Part shown: piece after piece, positions 1-10,263 of the stretch
How positions within the stretch are numbered: position 1 is the first letter of the stretch
Layout: each line of letters begins with the position of its first letter
Assembly (NCBI RefSeq): GCF_013391765.2
Contig: NZ_JACBGI020000009.1
Span: 1 to 64,000 of the forward strand
DNA length: 64,000 bases
From: Thiomicrorhabdus heinhorstiae
GTDB taxonomy: Bacteria; Pseudomonadota; Gammaproteobacteria; Thiomicrospirales; Thiomicrospiraceae
Reading direction: 5' to 3'
Made by a program: the position numbers and the translations under genes
Notes under the pieces: model-generated
What the model saw: only the letters and a program-made list of their open reading frames with translations
What the model was told of the DNA's origin: nothing
Databases searched by the model: none

Positions 1-1094
1 GTTGACAATAGACCAATACCCGAAAAAGCTATAACAAAAAGGCCTGCAAGTGACATTCTAATCATCCAAGTACCTTTTTTACTTATTTCAAATGATTTTT
101 GAAGAAAAACCAGCAATAAAAAAAGAATCAAAAGCGCTCCCGGCAACCCAACTTGAAGAATCACATTCAAATACAAACTATGGATATAGTGAATAACACC
201 TACAACTTTAGTCTCTGGATCATACGAAACAAATTCTGCACCAAAACCATACCCCCAAACATTGTTAGAAAAATAATCTATCAAGGGTGCATATTGCCAA
301 ACCCTTTCAGAAAGGGTATCAACAAGCGTATAACTTTCGTTATAAGAAACATAATCACTTACTATTAAAATGATTTCTCTGAAAAAGAAGATAAGAGGGC
401 CCATTACAATGAAAAACACCACATATAGGCCAAATAACGACTTTCTATTAAAAAGTAGAAATGGTAAGGCCAAAATAAAGGCAACCCACATACTTCTTTT
501 AAACGTGAAAATCAAGAGAACAAGCAAAATAACAATAGATATTTTACGCATCATTTCTAACGAAAATGAAACCTTAATCCTTGATAGATAAGTAGAAACG
601 ATCATTAAAAGAGGAATGACCGGGAATAATTTGTGAACATAAAGCCGGAAAATCCCTGACTCACCGACAAAATTTCCAGACGTTGTCAAAACACCTAAAA
701 AGGATAGTAAATACGCAAAAAAACCAAAAATAGCCCCATAAAACCCAAAGAAAATTAATGATCTTACAACTCCTTCTTCTGAAGCATCTCGAAGGAAAAC
801 ACTGACCAGAATAAAGGGAATAAGTATCTCAAAAAAAGTATGGTAAAAATCTCCAGCTAAGTATTTGAGATTATTATCATGAAAAATTCCCGTAGCAACA
901 CCATACAACACAATTATCAAAAAAATTGAAATGAATAGCAAAGCTTCCTTTTCCACGCGCCATTTTTGATTTAAAAAAACAATTAAAAAAGCAAACAATA
1001 GCAAAGTTGTCATCACAACAGCTTTTAAGAGCTCGTTATTGCTACTAATAGAAAGAAGAATTTCTACTAATAACACCAATGTAATTAAGCCCAA
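1..1094 (-). CDS. O-antigen polymerase/ligase-like membrane protein, C-terminus cut by window edge
   Basis: The minus strand is open from about 1094 to base 1, giving at least 360 residues of a very hydrophobic multi-pass membrane protein. Near residues 270-330 lies a soluble loop with GYGFGAEF, then HYIHSLYLNVILQVGLPGA. This G-x-G...H...N...L...G pattern is typical of the Wzy_C (O-antigen ligase/polymerase) family. Such proteins polymerise or ligate lipid-linked glycans at the periplasmic face of the inner membrane. The start is uncertain: a TTG at 1094 follows a GGAAGGG ribosome site and overlaps the stop region of the upstream sulfotransferase gene; a GTG at 1076 is the alternative. The stop lies outside the window. 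The sequence is visibly AT-rich. Polymerase versus ligase cannot be decided from sequence; the neighbouring flippase and sulfotransferase favour a polysaccharide polymerase. Confidence 0.8.
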   Translation of the reverse strand, partial: MGLITLVLLVEILLSISSNNELLKAVVMTTLLLFAFLIVFLNQKWRVEKEALLFISIFLIIVLYGVATGIFHDNNLKYLAGDFYHTFFEILIPFILVSVFLRDASEEGVVRSLIFFGFYGAIFGFFAYLLSFLGVLTTSGNFVGESGIFRLYVHKLFPVIPLLMIVSTYLSRIKVSFSLEMMRKISIVILLVLLIFTFKRSMWVAFILALPFLLFNRKSLFGLYVVFFIVMGPLIFFFREIILIVSDYVSYNESYTLVDTLSERVWQYAPLIDYFSNNVWGYGFGAEFVSYDPETKVVGVIHYIHSLYLNVILQVGLPGALLILFLLLVFLQKSFEISKKGTWMIRMSLAGLFVIAFSGIGLLS

Positions 1095-1096
1095 AA

Positions 1097-1873
1097 TTAA
1101 CCCTTCCGCACTTTACTCTTAATAAATAAATAGAACACGTTAAGTAGTGCATAATAAAAACTTAGAAGCAGCGGTAAATTACCGAGCTGCGAATACTTTT
1201 TTACATTCTTCATATTATTATTCTTCCAGGATTCACCCCTAGAAATTAAAGTTGCCGCTACATTTTTTCTTCGTGACTCATCAAATTTCGATGCGACACC
1301 AATCTTTGAAAGCAGCATATTCAAACTCTCGTCCATGTCTTCTGGATTAGAAATGTCTTCAAAAAAGATAAAATGATGACTATTTACATTCATATAACGC
1401 ATGTGGGTAAATATCGATTTAAGCCACTTGAGGCCATGAACAAATTTAGAGCGAGGCTTTCCCCATTGTTTAGCTGCTTGATACATGGACTCAATAGTTT
1501 CACCAGGCTTTCTGACAATATGGATAATTGACAAATTTGTATCTGTAGAATTAATAATTTCATTTAACGCAAACAAATGATCGGGGGTTTTTTCAACCCA
1601 AGAATCACATCCCTTCCTCCTCGAGTCTTCATCAAGAATTGAAAAAAATTTCTCCGCATCCACTTTTCCATCTTTTAAGACGAATCCGCTTGAAATAGAA
1701 GGAGGGATATCATTCTCATCAAAAAAATCAGACAAGCGCTGCTTTTTATCTTTCTCATTAATTCTAAAAATGTGACTTTCTGTATAACCGCAAACCATTG
1801 GTGCAGAACAAATCATACTTTGTAAAAGAGTAGTCCCAGATCTAGGGCAACCTACAATAAGAATCCGGTTCAT
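1097..1873 (-). CDS. Sulfotransferase family protein (PAPS-dependent)
   Basis: This 258-residue protein begins with the 5'-phosphosulfate-binding loop CPRSGTT (residues 9-15) after a short beta strand. It has a second motif IVRKPGETIESMY (about 138-150) that fits the 3'-phosphate-binding R...S element. Both are hallmarks of the Sulfotransfer_3 type family, which moves sulfate from PAPS to an acceptor. The acceptor is not known; a glycan is inferred from the flanking polymerase, flippase and ugd. A hydrophobic stretch near residues 230-252 could tether the C-terminus to the membrane. The ATG overlaps the cysQ stop by 4 bases (ATGA), and the O-antigen polymerase gene follows directly, so the three are probably co-translated. 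The gene is AT-rich compared with the genes beyond 10 kb. Confidence 0.85.
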   Translation of the reverse strand: MNRILIVGCPRSGTTLLQSMICSAPMVCGYTESHIFRINEKDKKQRLSDFFDENDIPPSISSGFVLKDGKVDAEKFFSILDEDSRRKGCDSWVEKTPDHLFALNEIINSTDTNLSIIHIVRKPGETIESMYQAAKQWGKPRSKFVHGLKWLKSIFTHMRYMNVNSHHFIFFEDISNPEDMDESLNMLLSKIGVASKFDESRRKNVAATLISRGESWKNNNMKNVKKYSQLGNLPLLLSFYYALLNVFYLFIKSKVRKG

Positions 1874-2652
1874 AAAGAATTACTCACAATAAAAAAAGGG
1901 TTTAAAAGATTTTTTTGATTATAACCCCACTTGCTATATCGCATCTCAGGAAACTTCTGAAACTTACCGCCCGACTCCAATACAATAGAATGAGCAGCCC
2001 CTGTATCCCACTCCATAGTCGGGCCCAAGCGAGGATAAATATCAGCTTCACCCTCAGCGACTAAACAAATCTTTAAAGAGCTCCCAATTGAAACAAGCTC
2101 TTTTTCTTTATCTGTTTGGATAGATTCGATGAATTCTTTAGTTTCGTCAGACATGTGAGAGCGACTGGCAACAATTTTATATGTTTCTCGTTGATCTGCA
2201 GTTTTCAGTGGGAGTTTTTGACCATCTTTAAATGCTCCATCCCCTTCTTTAGCCCAATAACACGTATCAAGTGCAGGTGCATAAACAACCCCAAGCACAG
2301 GGATATTTTTATGGATAAGCGCAATATTGACCGTAAACTCGCCATTTTTTTTGACGAACTCTTTAGTACCATCGACTGGATCAACCAACCAAAAATACTC
2401 CCAGTTTTTTCTTTCTTCGTAAGGAATATCCTTTCCTTCTTCTGAAAGAATGGGAACCTGCGTTCCATTTTTCCTATCCAACTCATTCAGAGCTTTTTCA
2501 ATAACTGTATTCGCTGCTTTATCAGCCTCTGTCAGGGGAGATTCATCTGCTTTAAACTCCACCTCAAAGTCTTTCTTATAGACTTCCATAATGACTTCAC
2601 CAGCTTGTTTGGCTATATCAACAATATCTTGTACATTAATTTTTTCTAACAT
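1870..2652 (-). CDS. cysQ: 3'(2'),5'-bisphosphate nucleotidase CysQ
   Basis: The 260-residue protein belongs to the inositol-monophosphatase-like Mg-dependent phosphatases. The metal-binding motif DPVDGTKEF sits at residues 91-99, the upstream acidic SEEG at about 70-73, and the C-terminal EWDTGAAHSI near 214-223. CysQ hydrolyses PAP, the by-product of PAPS use, to AMP. Its position directly before a sulfotransferase, and 81 bases after cysC, makes PAP recycling after sulfation the likely job. The ATG at 2652 follows only a weak purine-rich site. Length is close to E. coli CysQ. Confidence 0.93.
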   Translation of the reverse strand: MLEKINVQDIVDIAKQAGEVIMEVYKKDFEVEFKADESPLTEADKAANTVIEKALNELDRKNGTQVPILSEEGKDIPYEERKNWEYFWLVDPVDGTKEFVKKNGEFTVNIALIHKNIPVLGVVYAPALDTCYWAKEGDGAFKDGQKLPLKTADQRETYKIVASRSHMSDETKEFIESIQTDKEKELVSIGSSLKICLVAEGEADIYPRLGPTMEWDTGAAHSIVLESGGKFQKFPEMRYSKWGYNQKNLLNPFFIVSNSL

Positions 2653-2733
2653 AATTTCATCTTTAATTGTTTGTCTGTAATCGCTAATGCTAGTTCAAAA
2701 CATGAATTACCGACCCAAAGTATTAACCAACTA

Positions 2734-3336
2734 TTAAATATAGTTATTCTCTTGCAGATAATGAACAACTTGATTGGCTGCCTCTTCAATAGAAATACCA
2801 TCGTTAACAACCCTGACTTCTGGCATTTCAGGCTTTTCATACGGAGAATCGATTCCGGTAAAATCCTTGATTTCCCCTGCTCGAGCTTTTTTATACAACC
2901 CCTTAGGGTCTCTCTGTTCACACACATTCAGTGGTGCGTCAATAAATACCTCAACAAACTCACCATCCTTCAACAATTCTCTAACCATTTGACGATCATG
3001 AGCGAATGGAGAAATAAACGCGGTTAAAACAATCATGCCGGCATCGCAAAATAACTTTGAAACCTCTCCAACTCGACGAATATTTTCAATCCTGTCTTCC
3101 TCGGAAAAACTCAATCCTTTATTTAGACCATGACGCACATTGTCACCATCCAACAAGTAGGTATGCTTACCTAGTTCAAATAATAACGACTCAACGGCAT
3201 TCGCAATGGTCGATTTCCCACTGCCGCTTAAACCGGTAAACCAAAGAACACAGGGTTTTTGCTCTTTCAACTTCGCACGATCTTCTTGAGTAACATGGTG
3301 ATTATGCCAAACAATATTTTCAGTAATCTTTGTCAT
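2734..3336 (-). CDS. cysC: Adenylylsulfate kinase CysC
   Basis: APS kinase phosphorylates adenylylsulfate to PAPS. The 200-residue protein carries the P-loop GLSGSGKST at residues 35-43, followed by [10 protein letters not shown] and FISPFAHDR, and its length matches E. coli CysC (201). A TTG further out at 3360 extends the frame by eight residues, but the ATG at 3336 gives [13 protein letters not shown], the usual family start, so I chose it. It stands 88 bases after the permease gene and 81 bases before cysQ, in the same direction as cysD-cysN. Confidence 0.95.
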   Translation of the reverse strand: MTKITENIVWHNHHVTQEDRAKLKEQKPCVLWFTGLSGSGKSTIANAVESLLFELGKHTYLLDGDNVRHGLNKGLSFSEEDRIENIRRVGEVSKLFCDAGMIVLTAFISPFAHDRQMVRELLKDGEFVEVFIDAPLNVCEQRDPKGLYKKARAGEIKDFTGIDSPYEKPEMPEVRVVNDGISIEEAANQVVHYLQENNYI

Positions 3337-3424
3337 AGAAATGCATCTTAATATTTTCAAAATCTGTAAAAATGACAGCTTAACGACATATCAAATCGCA
3401 AAAGCAGTTTAATTTAATTAATCC

Positions 3425-5182
3425 TTAACTCACTTGAAATGGAAACACTAACGGAACCATCAACAACACAACCATCGAATACAAAACGGTAATGGGAAGC
3501 CCTGCTCGAATAAAGTCTACGAAACGATAATTACCCGGTGCATAAATCATTAAATTGGTCTGATAGCCGTAAGGCGTCAAGAAACTTGCACTTGCACCAT
3601 ATGCAACAACCATGATAAATGGCCATGGGCTCGCCCCCATAATTTCGGAAGTCGCCAACGCAACCGGAAAAGCAATAGCAGCAGCAGCATTATTAGTGAT
3701 TAATTCTGTCAGTAACAGAGTGAACAGAAAAACGCCGACTAAGCTTCCCCAGACACCCCAAATTGAGAAGATTCCCATTACAAAATGGGCAATCATTTGC
3801 GCTGTGCCTGAAGCCATCAAAACGCTCGCTATACCCAATGCAGACCCGATAATAATCACTAATTCATAAGGAAACCGCCGTTTGATTTCACCAAATGTCA
3901 GTAATTTGAAAGCCAATAGGCCTGCAAGCATAACCAGCAAGCCTTTCACCAGAGGAAAAAACTCTAATGCAGCCCCCGCCAAAACCGTAACGAAAGATCC
4001 CGCAACCAGATAATTTTGTAAAGGAGATAAAAAATTTACTTCATTAACCGGCGTATAGAAATAAAAATTCTGTTTTAAATTTTCCCTTTTATCAAAATCC
4101 GGGCCGGCCGCCAACACCAAACTGTCTCCAGCCTGGAGTTCCGTTTCGGCCAGACGAGTCTGCAACACATGTTCCCCTCGATGAATCGCAACCACCGCAG
4201 CATCAAACTTATTACGGAACCCTGCCTCCTTGATAGTTTGCCCAATAAGACTGGAAGTATGTGCCAATACAACCTCGACAAAACTCTGCTTAAAACTCCC
4301 CTTATGCCCGGCTATCTCAATCCCGGCAATTGTCGAAAGTTTTTTTGCCTGCTGAACATCCCCGGAAAAAAGCAAGTGATCATTTTTCTGAATAACTTCA
4401 TACGGCGAGACTGGAGAAATCAGGCGGTCCTTTCGATATATCTGGACTAAAAACAATCCTTCAAGTTGTCTTAATCCCGCTTCCTGGACCGTTTTTCCAA
4501 TCACTGGTGAGGAAGGTCTAATCTTAGTTTCAATCAAATAATCTGTTGTATTTTCATCATCATCTTTATTTGATGGCAACATTCTGCTGGAAATAAATAC
4601 AACTCCCAGTATACCGACTAGCAATAAAGGTAGTCCAACATACAAAAAATCAAACAAGCCCAAGCCTGGCAAACCGGCTTGCACGACAAAACCGTTGACG
4701 ATCAGATTCGTAGAGGTTCCTATAAGGGTTAAGGTTCCTCCAAGAATAGCAAAATATGAAAGCGGTATTAAGAGCTTCGAAGGGAGGTGAAACCCATTCT
4801 TCCTGACGGCAGAAAGCATTGTCGCCACAACCGCAGTATTATTGAGGAATGCAGAACTGGAACCGATAAACAACCCCATCCTCAAGTAAGACAGGGTTAA
4901 ATTTTTTGCGAACAGCTTCTTCGACAATGAAGAAACCCAGTTCGTTTTCTCAAACACCAAGCTAACAAGCAGCAAGGAAACCAATGTCACAAGTGCCGGG
5001 TTAACAAAGTTCGCCAGCATATCCCCCAAGGAGATTAAACCGCTTAAATAGTAGATAAAGACCAAACCACCAAACAGTTTAAACGGTTGGAACCGGCCTG
5101 TTGCCAGCAAAGCCAACAACAGAATAACCGACCCCAATACCCAGATTGGCTCACTACCTGCCAGCATTGACTGCACAGTCAA
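3425..5182 (-). CDS. SLC13/DASS-family permease with TrkA-C domains, probable sulfate transporter
   Basis: The 585-residue protein has hydrophobic helices in its N-terminal third (about 1-200). A soluble middle section (about 205-370) holds two TrkA-C (RCK_C) type repeats, seen as SSPVIGKTVQEAGLRQLEG and SSLIGQTIKEAGFRNKF. A second membrane half follows, with LLLTELITNNAAAAIAFP, a typical SLC13/CitT signature. Because it lies between cysN and cysC it probably imports sulfate; substrate is inferred from context only. Its frame opens at a TTG directly after the cysN stop, with GAAGAG about 9 bases upstream; GTG at 5176 or ATG at 5167 are alternatives. The order cysD-cysN-permease-cysC is also known, to my recollection, in other gammaproteobacteria. 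Confidence 0.85.
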   Translation of the reverse strand: MTVQSMLAGSEPIWVLGSVILLLALLATGRFQPFKLFGGLVFIYYLSGLISLGDMLANFVNPALVTLVSLLLVSLVFEKTNWVSSLSKKLFAKNLTLSYLRMGLFIGSSSAFLNNTAVVATMLSAVRKNGFHLPSKLLIPLSYFAILGGTLTLIGTSTNLIVNGFVVQAGLPGLGLFDFLYVGLPLLLVGILGVVFISSRMLPSNKDDDENTTDYLIETKIRPSSPVIGKTVQEAGLRQLEGLFLVQIYRKDRLISPVSPYEVIQKNDHLLFSGDVQQAKKLSTIAGIEIAGHKGSFKQSFVEVVLAHTSSLIGQTIKEAGFRNKFDAAVVAIHRGEHVLQTRLAETELQAGDSLVLAAGPDFDKRENLKQNFYFYTPVNEVNFLSPLQNYLVAGSFVTVLAGAALEFFPLVKGLLVMLAGLLAFKLLTFGEIKRRFPYELVIIIGSALGIASVLMASGTAQMIAHFVMGIFSIWGVWGSLVGVFLFTLLLTELITNNAAAAIAFPVALATSEIMGASPWPFIMVVAYGASASFLTPYGYQTNLMIYAPGNYRFVDFIRAGLPITVLYSMVVLLMVPLVFPFQVS

Positions 5183-6622
5183 CTACAAAAGCTCTTCAAT
5201 CGATTTACATTGCCACTCCGGAAAATGCTTACAAATCAAGGCATTGAGATCTTTTTCAAACTCACTATACTCTCTGACAATTGCAGAAGCTGTTCCACCA
5301 TCCGCTTTCGAAACAATCATACCCGCAGCCAAAGTTGCATTAGAGTACTTATCAATCACGATAAAACTCCCCGTACCTTTAATGTCATGGTATGGATCGA
5401 AAGCAATACTTTGGTTTAAGCGAAGTTGGCATTGCGCTATCTCGTTCAACTCTAACTGTTCAGCCGGATGTTGCACCAAAGTATTTACATCAATTTTATG
5501 GTCAATCCCTGTAAAACGGCCGGTTGTAACATTCGTAGCACGCTTGATTAAATAGTCATTGCCTGGCTTCATAGCCGTTTCACTCATCCAAACAAGCATC
5601 ACAGAGAACTGATCGGAAACCTCCGGAAGATCCATCGACTTCACAATCATATCCCCACGACTGATATCGATCTCGTCCTCCAAAGTCAGCGTGACCGCCA
5701 TAGGGGCAAAGGCAGACTCAACAGCCATTTCTTCCAGCGTTACCGCTGGCTGAATAACCTGTTTTACTTTCGATGTTTTTAAGGAAGGTAAAATGGTAAT
5801 GTCATCACCAACCGAAATTTCTCCACCTGCAATCGTTCCACAAAATCCACGGAAATCCAGATGAGGGCGGTTTACATATTGAACAGGAAGACGGAAATGC
5901 TCTAAATCGGTATTATCGCCAATTTCGATATTATCAAGAAGCTGCATGAGAGGCTGCCCGGTAAACCAAGGCATTTTGTCACTAGGATTAACAACGTTAT
6001 CGCCTGTCAAAGCTGATACCGGGCAGAAGATCGGAGATTCAATGCCTAGCTCTTTGGCAAACTCAGTGTACTGCTCTTTAATTTCTTCAAAACGCTGTTC
6101 ACTAAAATCGACCAGATCCATCTTATTTACAGCAACAACAATATGCTTCATACCCAATAAATTGGTAATAAAGCTATGACGTCTGGTTTGAGTTTGCACA
6201 CCATAACGAGCATCAATCAAAATGATTGCCAAATCCGCCGTTGACGCTCCTGTCGCCATATTTCGCGTGTACTGTTCATGCCCTGGGGTATCCGCGATAA
6301 TAAATTTACGCTTATCAGTGGCAAAAAAACGATATGCGACATCGATAGTGATCCCCTGCTCACGCTCAGACTGCAAACCATCAACCAGCAGTGCAAGATC
6401 AATATCCTCACCGGTCGTGCCGTGCTTCTTGGAATCCTTGTTAATTGCCGCTAACTGATCTTCAAAGATCATTTTACTATCGTGCAGCAAACGGCCGATT
6501 AATGTACTTTTTCCATCATCTACACTTCCGCAAGTAATAAAGCGCAATAACTCTTTATTCTCATGCTGGTGCAAATACTCTTCAATGTTTGTTGCAATTA
6601 AGCTGTTTTGTTCTACTGCCAT
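5183..6622 (-). CDS. cysN: Sulfate adenylyltransferase subunit 1 (GTPase) CysN
   Basis: CysN is the GTPase subunit of ATP sulfurylase and couples GTP hydrolysis to APS synthesis by CysD. The 479-residue protein (E. coli 475) has an EF-Tu-like GTPase domain: P-loop GSVDDGKST at residues 32-40, switch motif ADTPGHEQY near 110, and VNKMDLVD near 165. Two beta-barrel domains follow. It begins 12 bases after the cysD stop and ends one base before the permease frame, so it is in the middle of one transcription unit. It is not fused to cysC, which is a separate gene downstream. Confidence 0.97.
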   Translation of the reverse strand: MAVEQNSLIATNIEEYLHQHENKELLRFITCGSVDDGKSTLIGRLLHDSKMIFEDQLAAINKDSKKHGTTGEDIDLALLVDGLQSEREQGITIDVAYRFFATDKRKFIIADTPGHEQYTRNMATGASTADLAIILIDARYGVQTQTRRHSFITNLLGMKHIVVAVNKMDLVDFSEQRFEEIKEQYTEFAKELGIESPIFCPVSALTGDNVVNPSDKMPWFTGQPLMQLLDNIEIGDNTDLEHFRLPVQYVNRPHLDFRGFCGTIAGGEISVGDDITILPSLKTSKVKQVIQPAVTLEEMAVESAFAPMAVTLTLEDEIDISRGDMIVKSMDLPEVSDQFSVMLVWMSETAMKPGNDYLIKRATNVTTGRFTGIDHKIDVNTLVQHPAEQLELNEIAQCQLRLNQSIAFDPYHDIKGTGSFIVIDKYSNATLAAGMIVSKADGGTASAIVREYSEFEKDLNALICKHFPEWQCKSIEELL

Positions 6623-6634
6623 AATCCTGCTCCC

Positions 6635-7549
6635 TTAGAAATACCCTTCGATTTTCTTCTTCTCCATTGATCCAGCTTCATCATGATCAATCAAGCGACC
6701 TTGACGTTCAGAAACCTTCGTCAATAGCATTTCTTGGATAATTTCGGGGAGAGTATTCGCTTTGGATGGAACCGCTCCCGTTAATGGATAGCAACCCAGA
6801 GTTCTAAAACGCACCATTTCCATACGCGCCTGCTTACTTAAGTCTTCTGGCATACGGTTATCGTCAACCATAATCAGAGTTCCACCATATTCAACCACCG
6901 GACGTTCTTTAGCGAAATACAGGCTTGGAATTGGAACATTCTCTAAATAAATATATTGCCAGATATCAAGCTCAGTCCAGTTTGAAAGAGGGAAAACACG
7001 AATAGACTCGCCTTTACTGTGACGACCGTTATAAACATCCCAAAGCTCAGGGCGCTGGTTTTTTGGATCCCAGCGGTGATTTTTATCACGGAAAGAATAA
7101 ATACGCTCTTTTGCTCGGGATTTTTCTTCATCGCGTCGCGCACCACCGAATACAGCATCAAACTGATATTGATCCAGCATCTGGCGCAAACCTTCTGTTT
7201 TCATAATATCGGTATGCATACTTGAACCGTGTTCAAAAGGAGAAATATTCATTTCCTTTCCGCGCGGATTGATATGCACAATCAAATCCATCCCAACCTC
7301 TTGAGCACGACGATCACGAAATTCAATCATTTCCTTAAATTTCCATGTCGTATCAACATGAACCAAAGGAAAAGGAGGAGGCCCAGGAAAAAAAGCTTTT
7401 TGTGCCAAATGCAGCATCACCGAAGAATCTTTCCCAATACTGTAAAGCATCGCCGGATTTTCAAATTCCGAGACCACCTCACGAATAATATGAATTGACT
7501 CCGCTTCTAACTTACGCAAATGCGTCAATCTTTTTTCATCTATCTGCAT
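6635..7549 (-). CDS. cysD: Sulfate adenylyltransferase subunit 2 CysD
   Basis: CysD is the catalytic subunit that adenylylates sulfate with ATP to form APS. The 304-residue protein (E. coli 302) belongs to the PAPS-reductase/N-type ATP-pyrophosphatase fold, with the modified P-loop [10 protein letters not shown] at about residues 37-46 and the family segments [16 protein letters not shown] and [13 protein letters not shown]. The ATG at 7549 lies 2 bases after the flippase stop. It heads the sulfate-activation genes, but no cysH, cysI or cysJ is linked. Confidence 0.97.
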   Translation of the reverse strand: MQIDEKRLTHLRKLEAESIHIIREVVSEFENPAMLYSIGKDSSVMLHLAQKAFFPGPPPFPLVHVDTTWKFKEMIEFRDRRAQEVGMDLIVHINPRGKEMNISPFEHGSSMHTDIMKTEGLRQMLDQYQFDAVFGGARRDEEKSRAKERIYSFRDKNHRWDPKNQRPELWDVYNGRHSKGESIRVFPLSNWTELDIWQYIYLENVPIPSLYFAKERPVVEYGGTLIMVDDNRMPEDLSKQARMEMVRFRTLGCYPLTGAVPSKANTLPEIIQEMLLTKVSERQGRLIDHDEAGSMEKKKIEGYF

Positions 7550-7551
7550 AC

Positions 7552-8856
7552 TTACACGCTTCTTTTTTTGTTAAAACTAAAAATTGCAACAGGGTTAAAT
7601 GTCCAAAACCCTAAGTGTCTTTTAACCTCAATCATAGCCCAAGTATTCCATAAAATCACGGAAACCGTGGTCGCGATCGACACCCCTAAAGCATCATATT
7701 TCTGGACTAAAAGCACACTCAAAACAATATTTATTAGCGCTGCAATCAGCATGATATCGCGCATCTTCGTCTCTTTTCCAGTCATGGACAAAAGATATCC
7801 GACCGAACCAAACGCAACATTTATCATTTGTCCAACAGCTAAAATCATTAACATCTCGCTCCCCGAAACATATCCGCTGCCAAACCAGCCCATAACCCAT
7901 TCAGGGAAGAAGAACAGAACAATAGTTGGAAGCAAAACAACAGCAAGTAATATCACAGAGGAAATGTGCGCCAAGTCAGCTATAGCTTGAAGGTTATTTT
8001 CCTTGTAAAAACGCGCGTATCTCGGTGCCGTCAAAGAATTAATCGCGATTAAAATCAAGCTCGTCACCAAAACAGTTCTCGATGCTGCCGAATAGATCCC
8101 AACTTCTTCAGAAGTCGAAAAAATACCTAGAATCACCACATCGGACCACGCCATAACCAAAGCTCCTGAAGAAATTAGCAACATTGGCCACCCCTCTTGA
8201 ATTAGGGATACAAAACGAATTCTCTCCAGTTGCTCAAAACGAATTTTTAAAAACCATCTATATATAAAATATATACAACTAACTAAGAATCCTGCAACAA
8301 CCGACACAATCACCAAGTTTAAACTCAAAAAATCAATGAACCACAAATAGCCAACAATCACTAATGTAACTGAAGGAGGCAGAACAGATTGCAATGCTGT
8401 TGCAAAAATCGGATGACCATATCCTTTAAAAGCCTCCCCCATTACAAAAACGATAGACATTGGAAAAATAGATAGTGCGAATAACCGGAGTGGCAAAGAG
8501 AATTCGGGTTTGTTAAAAACATATTCAGCGAATAAATCTGAAGTAACTACGATTAAAATTGTAAAAAACACGCCAACATAAAAAGTCAATTTCAGAGATG
8601 AAAAAACATATCCACTGGAAACATGAGGTTTATCTGGTAAATGAGCAGCAACTTGCTTTAGTAAAACATTGTCTAACCCAACTCGTGTAAAAACCGCCAT
8701 AATTGTTACGATCGTCAAAGCGAGAGAATATAACCCAAAGTCCTCAGTTCCAAGAAAACGCGCAAAAATTAAAGTAGACAGAAATAAAAGCCCCGCTCCT
8801 AATGAGCGAACAACTAATGTCCAAATCCCCTTTCCGAGCAATTCTTTTAATGTCAC
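7552..8856 (-). CDS. Polysaccharide flippase (Wzx/MurJ-like MOP superfamily)
   Basis: The 434-residue protein is hydrophobic throughout, with roughly 12-14 predicted membrane spans. Its N-terminus ([20 protein letters not shown], then [16 protein letters not shown]) is typical of the Polysacc_synt family, which flips undecaprenyl-linked glycans across the inner membrane. The start is a GTG at 8856, and the stop is 2 bases from the cysD ATG, so a lipid-linked glycan exporter is coupled to sulfate activation. ugd ends 54 bases upstream on the same strand. The particular glycan cannot be told from sequence. Confidence 0.87.
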   Translation of the reverse strand: MTLKELLGKGIWTLVVRSLGAGLLFLSTLIFARFLGTEDFGLYSLALTIVTIMAVFTRVGLDNVLLKQVAAHLPDKPHVSSGYVFSSLKLTFYVGVFFTILIVVTSDLFAEYVFNKPEFSLPLRLFALSIFPMSIVFVMGEAFKGYGHPIFATALQSVLPPSVTLVIVGYLWFIDFLSLNLVIVSVVAGFLVSCIYFIYRWFLKIRFEQLERIRFVSLIQEGWPMLLISSGALVMAWSDVVILGIFSTSEEVGIYSAASRTVLVTSLILIAINSLTAPRYARFYKENNLQAIADLAHISSVILLAVVLLPTIVLFFFPEWVMGWFGSGYVSGSEMLMILAVGQMINVAFGSVGYLLSMTGKETKMRDIMLIAALINIVLSVLLVQKYDALGVSIATTVSVILWNTWAMIEVKRHLGFWTFNPVAIFSFNKKRSV

Positions 8857-8910
8857 CTAAACCACACTTCTATAACAAGATAATTTTTCATTAAAAATAA
8901 CGCTATTACA

Positions 8911-10083
8911 TCAATCATTCCCAAACAAATCCCGAGTGTAGACCTTTTCTTTTACGTCGAGGATTTCGTCGGTCATTCGGTTTGCCACAATCAAATCGGC
9001 TTTATTTTTAAATTCTGCGAGATCCGAAATAACTTCCGATCTAAAGAATTCCGATTCTTTTAGCGCCGGTTCATAAACAACCACCTTAATACCCTTGGCT
9101 TTTACGCGTTTCATAATACCTTGAATGGCACTGGCACGGAAGTTGTCAGATCCCTGCTTCATTACCAATCGATAAATTCCAACTACCTTAGGATTACACT
9201 TTACAATCTGTTCAGCAATAAAATCTTTACGCGTCGTATTGGTTTGCACAATGGCTGCGATCAAATTCTGCGGAACATTTCTATAATTAGCGAGTAGTTG
9301 CCGGGTATCTTTCGGTAGACAATAACCACCGTAACCAAAACTAGGATTGTTGTAGTGATCACCTATACGGGGATCCAGCCCGACCCCTTTAATGACCTGC
9401 CGGCTATCCATCCCCAAGCTCTCGCAATATGAATCCAGCTCGTTGAAGTAAGAGATACGCATCGCCAGATAGGTATTTGAAAAGAGCTTAACCGCTTCGG
9501 CTTCTGTCGATTGCGTAAACAGAACCGGAATTTGTTCCGCCGGCTTCAGAGCTCCTTCAATTAACAGACCTGCAAAAACTCGTGCTCGCTCGGATTCTTC
9601 ACCAACAATAATTCGCGAGGGGTGCAAATTATCATAGAGAGCCTTACCTTCTCGCAGGAACTCCGGCGAAAATAAAATATTATCGCAACTGAACCGCTCT
9701 CTGATTTGCTGCGTATATCCGACAGGCACCGTCGATTTAATGACCATAACCGCTTTTGGATTAATCGCCAATACATCTCTGATAACCGCTTCCACACTGG
9801 ATGTATTAAAGGCGTTCGTCTCTACGTCATAGTCTGTAGGCGTTGCTATTATAACGAAATCTGCGTTTTTGTATGCTTGATCTTTATCTAAAGTTGCGGT
9901 CAGATCAAGTTCTTTATTTTTTAAAAAATCACTGATTTCTGTGTCAATGATCGGCGATTTTCTCTTATTTAATAAGTCGACTTTTTCAGGAACGATATCG
10001 ATCGCGACAACTTCATGGTGTTGTGCCAATAAAACGGCCAATGAAAGCCCTACATACCCCGTTCCAGCAACTGCAATTTTCAT
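8911..10083 (-). CDS. ugd: UDP-glucose 6-dehydrogenase
   Basis: The enzyme oxidises UDP-glucose to UDP-glucuronate with NAD. From the ATG at 10083 the protein is 390 residues (E. coli Ugd 388). It starts [16 protein letters not shown] with the Rossmann GxGxxG at residues 7-12, and near residue 250 has [11 protein letters not shown], which contains the catalytic cysteine. An in-frame upstream extension to 10131 adds 16 residues before the Rossmann strand and is unlikely to be used. UDP-glucuronate would feed acidic exopolysaccharide or capsule, fitting the downstream flippase, polymerase and sulfotransferase. It may be the first gene of this transcription unit; no clear promoter was recognised in 10084-10263. 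Confidence 0.94.
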   Translation of the reverse strand: MKIAVAGTGYVGLSLAVLLAQHHEVVAIDIVPEKVDLLNKRKSPIIDTEISDFLKNKELDLTATLDKDQAYKNADFVIIATPTDYDVETNAFNTSSVEAVIRDVLAINPKAVMVIKSTVPVGYTQQIRERFSCDNILFSPEFLREGKALYDNLHPSRIIVGEESERARVFAGLLIEGALKPAEQIPVLFTQSTEAEAVKLFSNTYLAMRISYFNELDSYCESLGMDSRQVIKGVGLDPRIGDHYNNPSFGYGGYCLPKDTRQLLANYRNVPQNLIAAIVQTNTTRKDFIAEQIVKCNPKVVGIYRLVMKQGSDNFRASAIQGIMKRVKAKGIKVVVYEPALKESEFFRSEVISDLAEFKNKADLIVANRMTDEILDVKEKVYTRDLFGND

Positions 10084-10263
10084 ATTACTTAGAAACCCTA
10101 TCCAAATTAATCTTCTAACATCGAGAATCATGTAGATGCTAAGAGCTTATCCTTCTCAGCACCTGCCAAATCGACCTAGAATAGAAGATCAAACCGTATA
10201 ATCGCAACGCCCAATCAGAAATTTAACAAAACTTTAAAACGCCAAAACACCACTGTTGTCGCT

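Noticed and set aside
153-591. Two small plus-strand open frames at the left edge
   Set aside because: They are antisense to a longer minus-strand frame whose translation is a clear membrane O-antigen polymerase/ligase.
1-10083. Assimilatory sulfate reduction operon
   Set aside because: No cysH, cysI, cysJ or cysG is present; the sulfotransferase and cysQ fit sulfation better.
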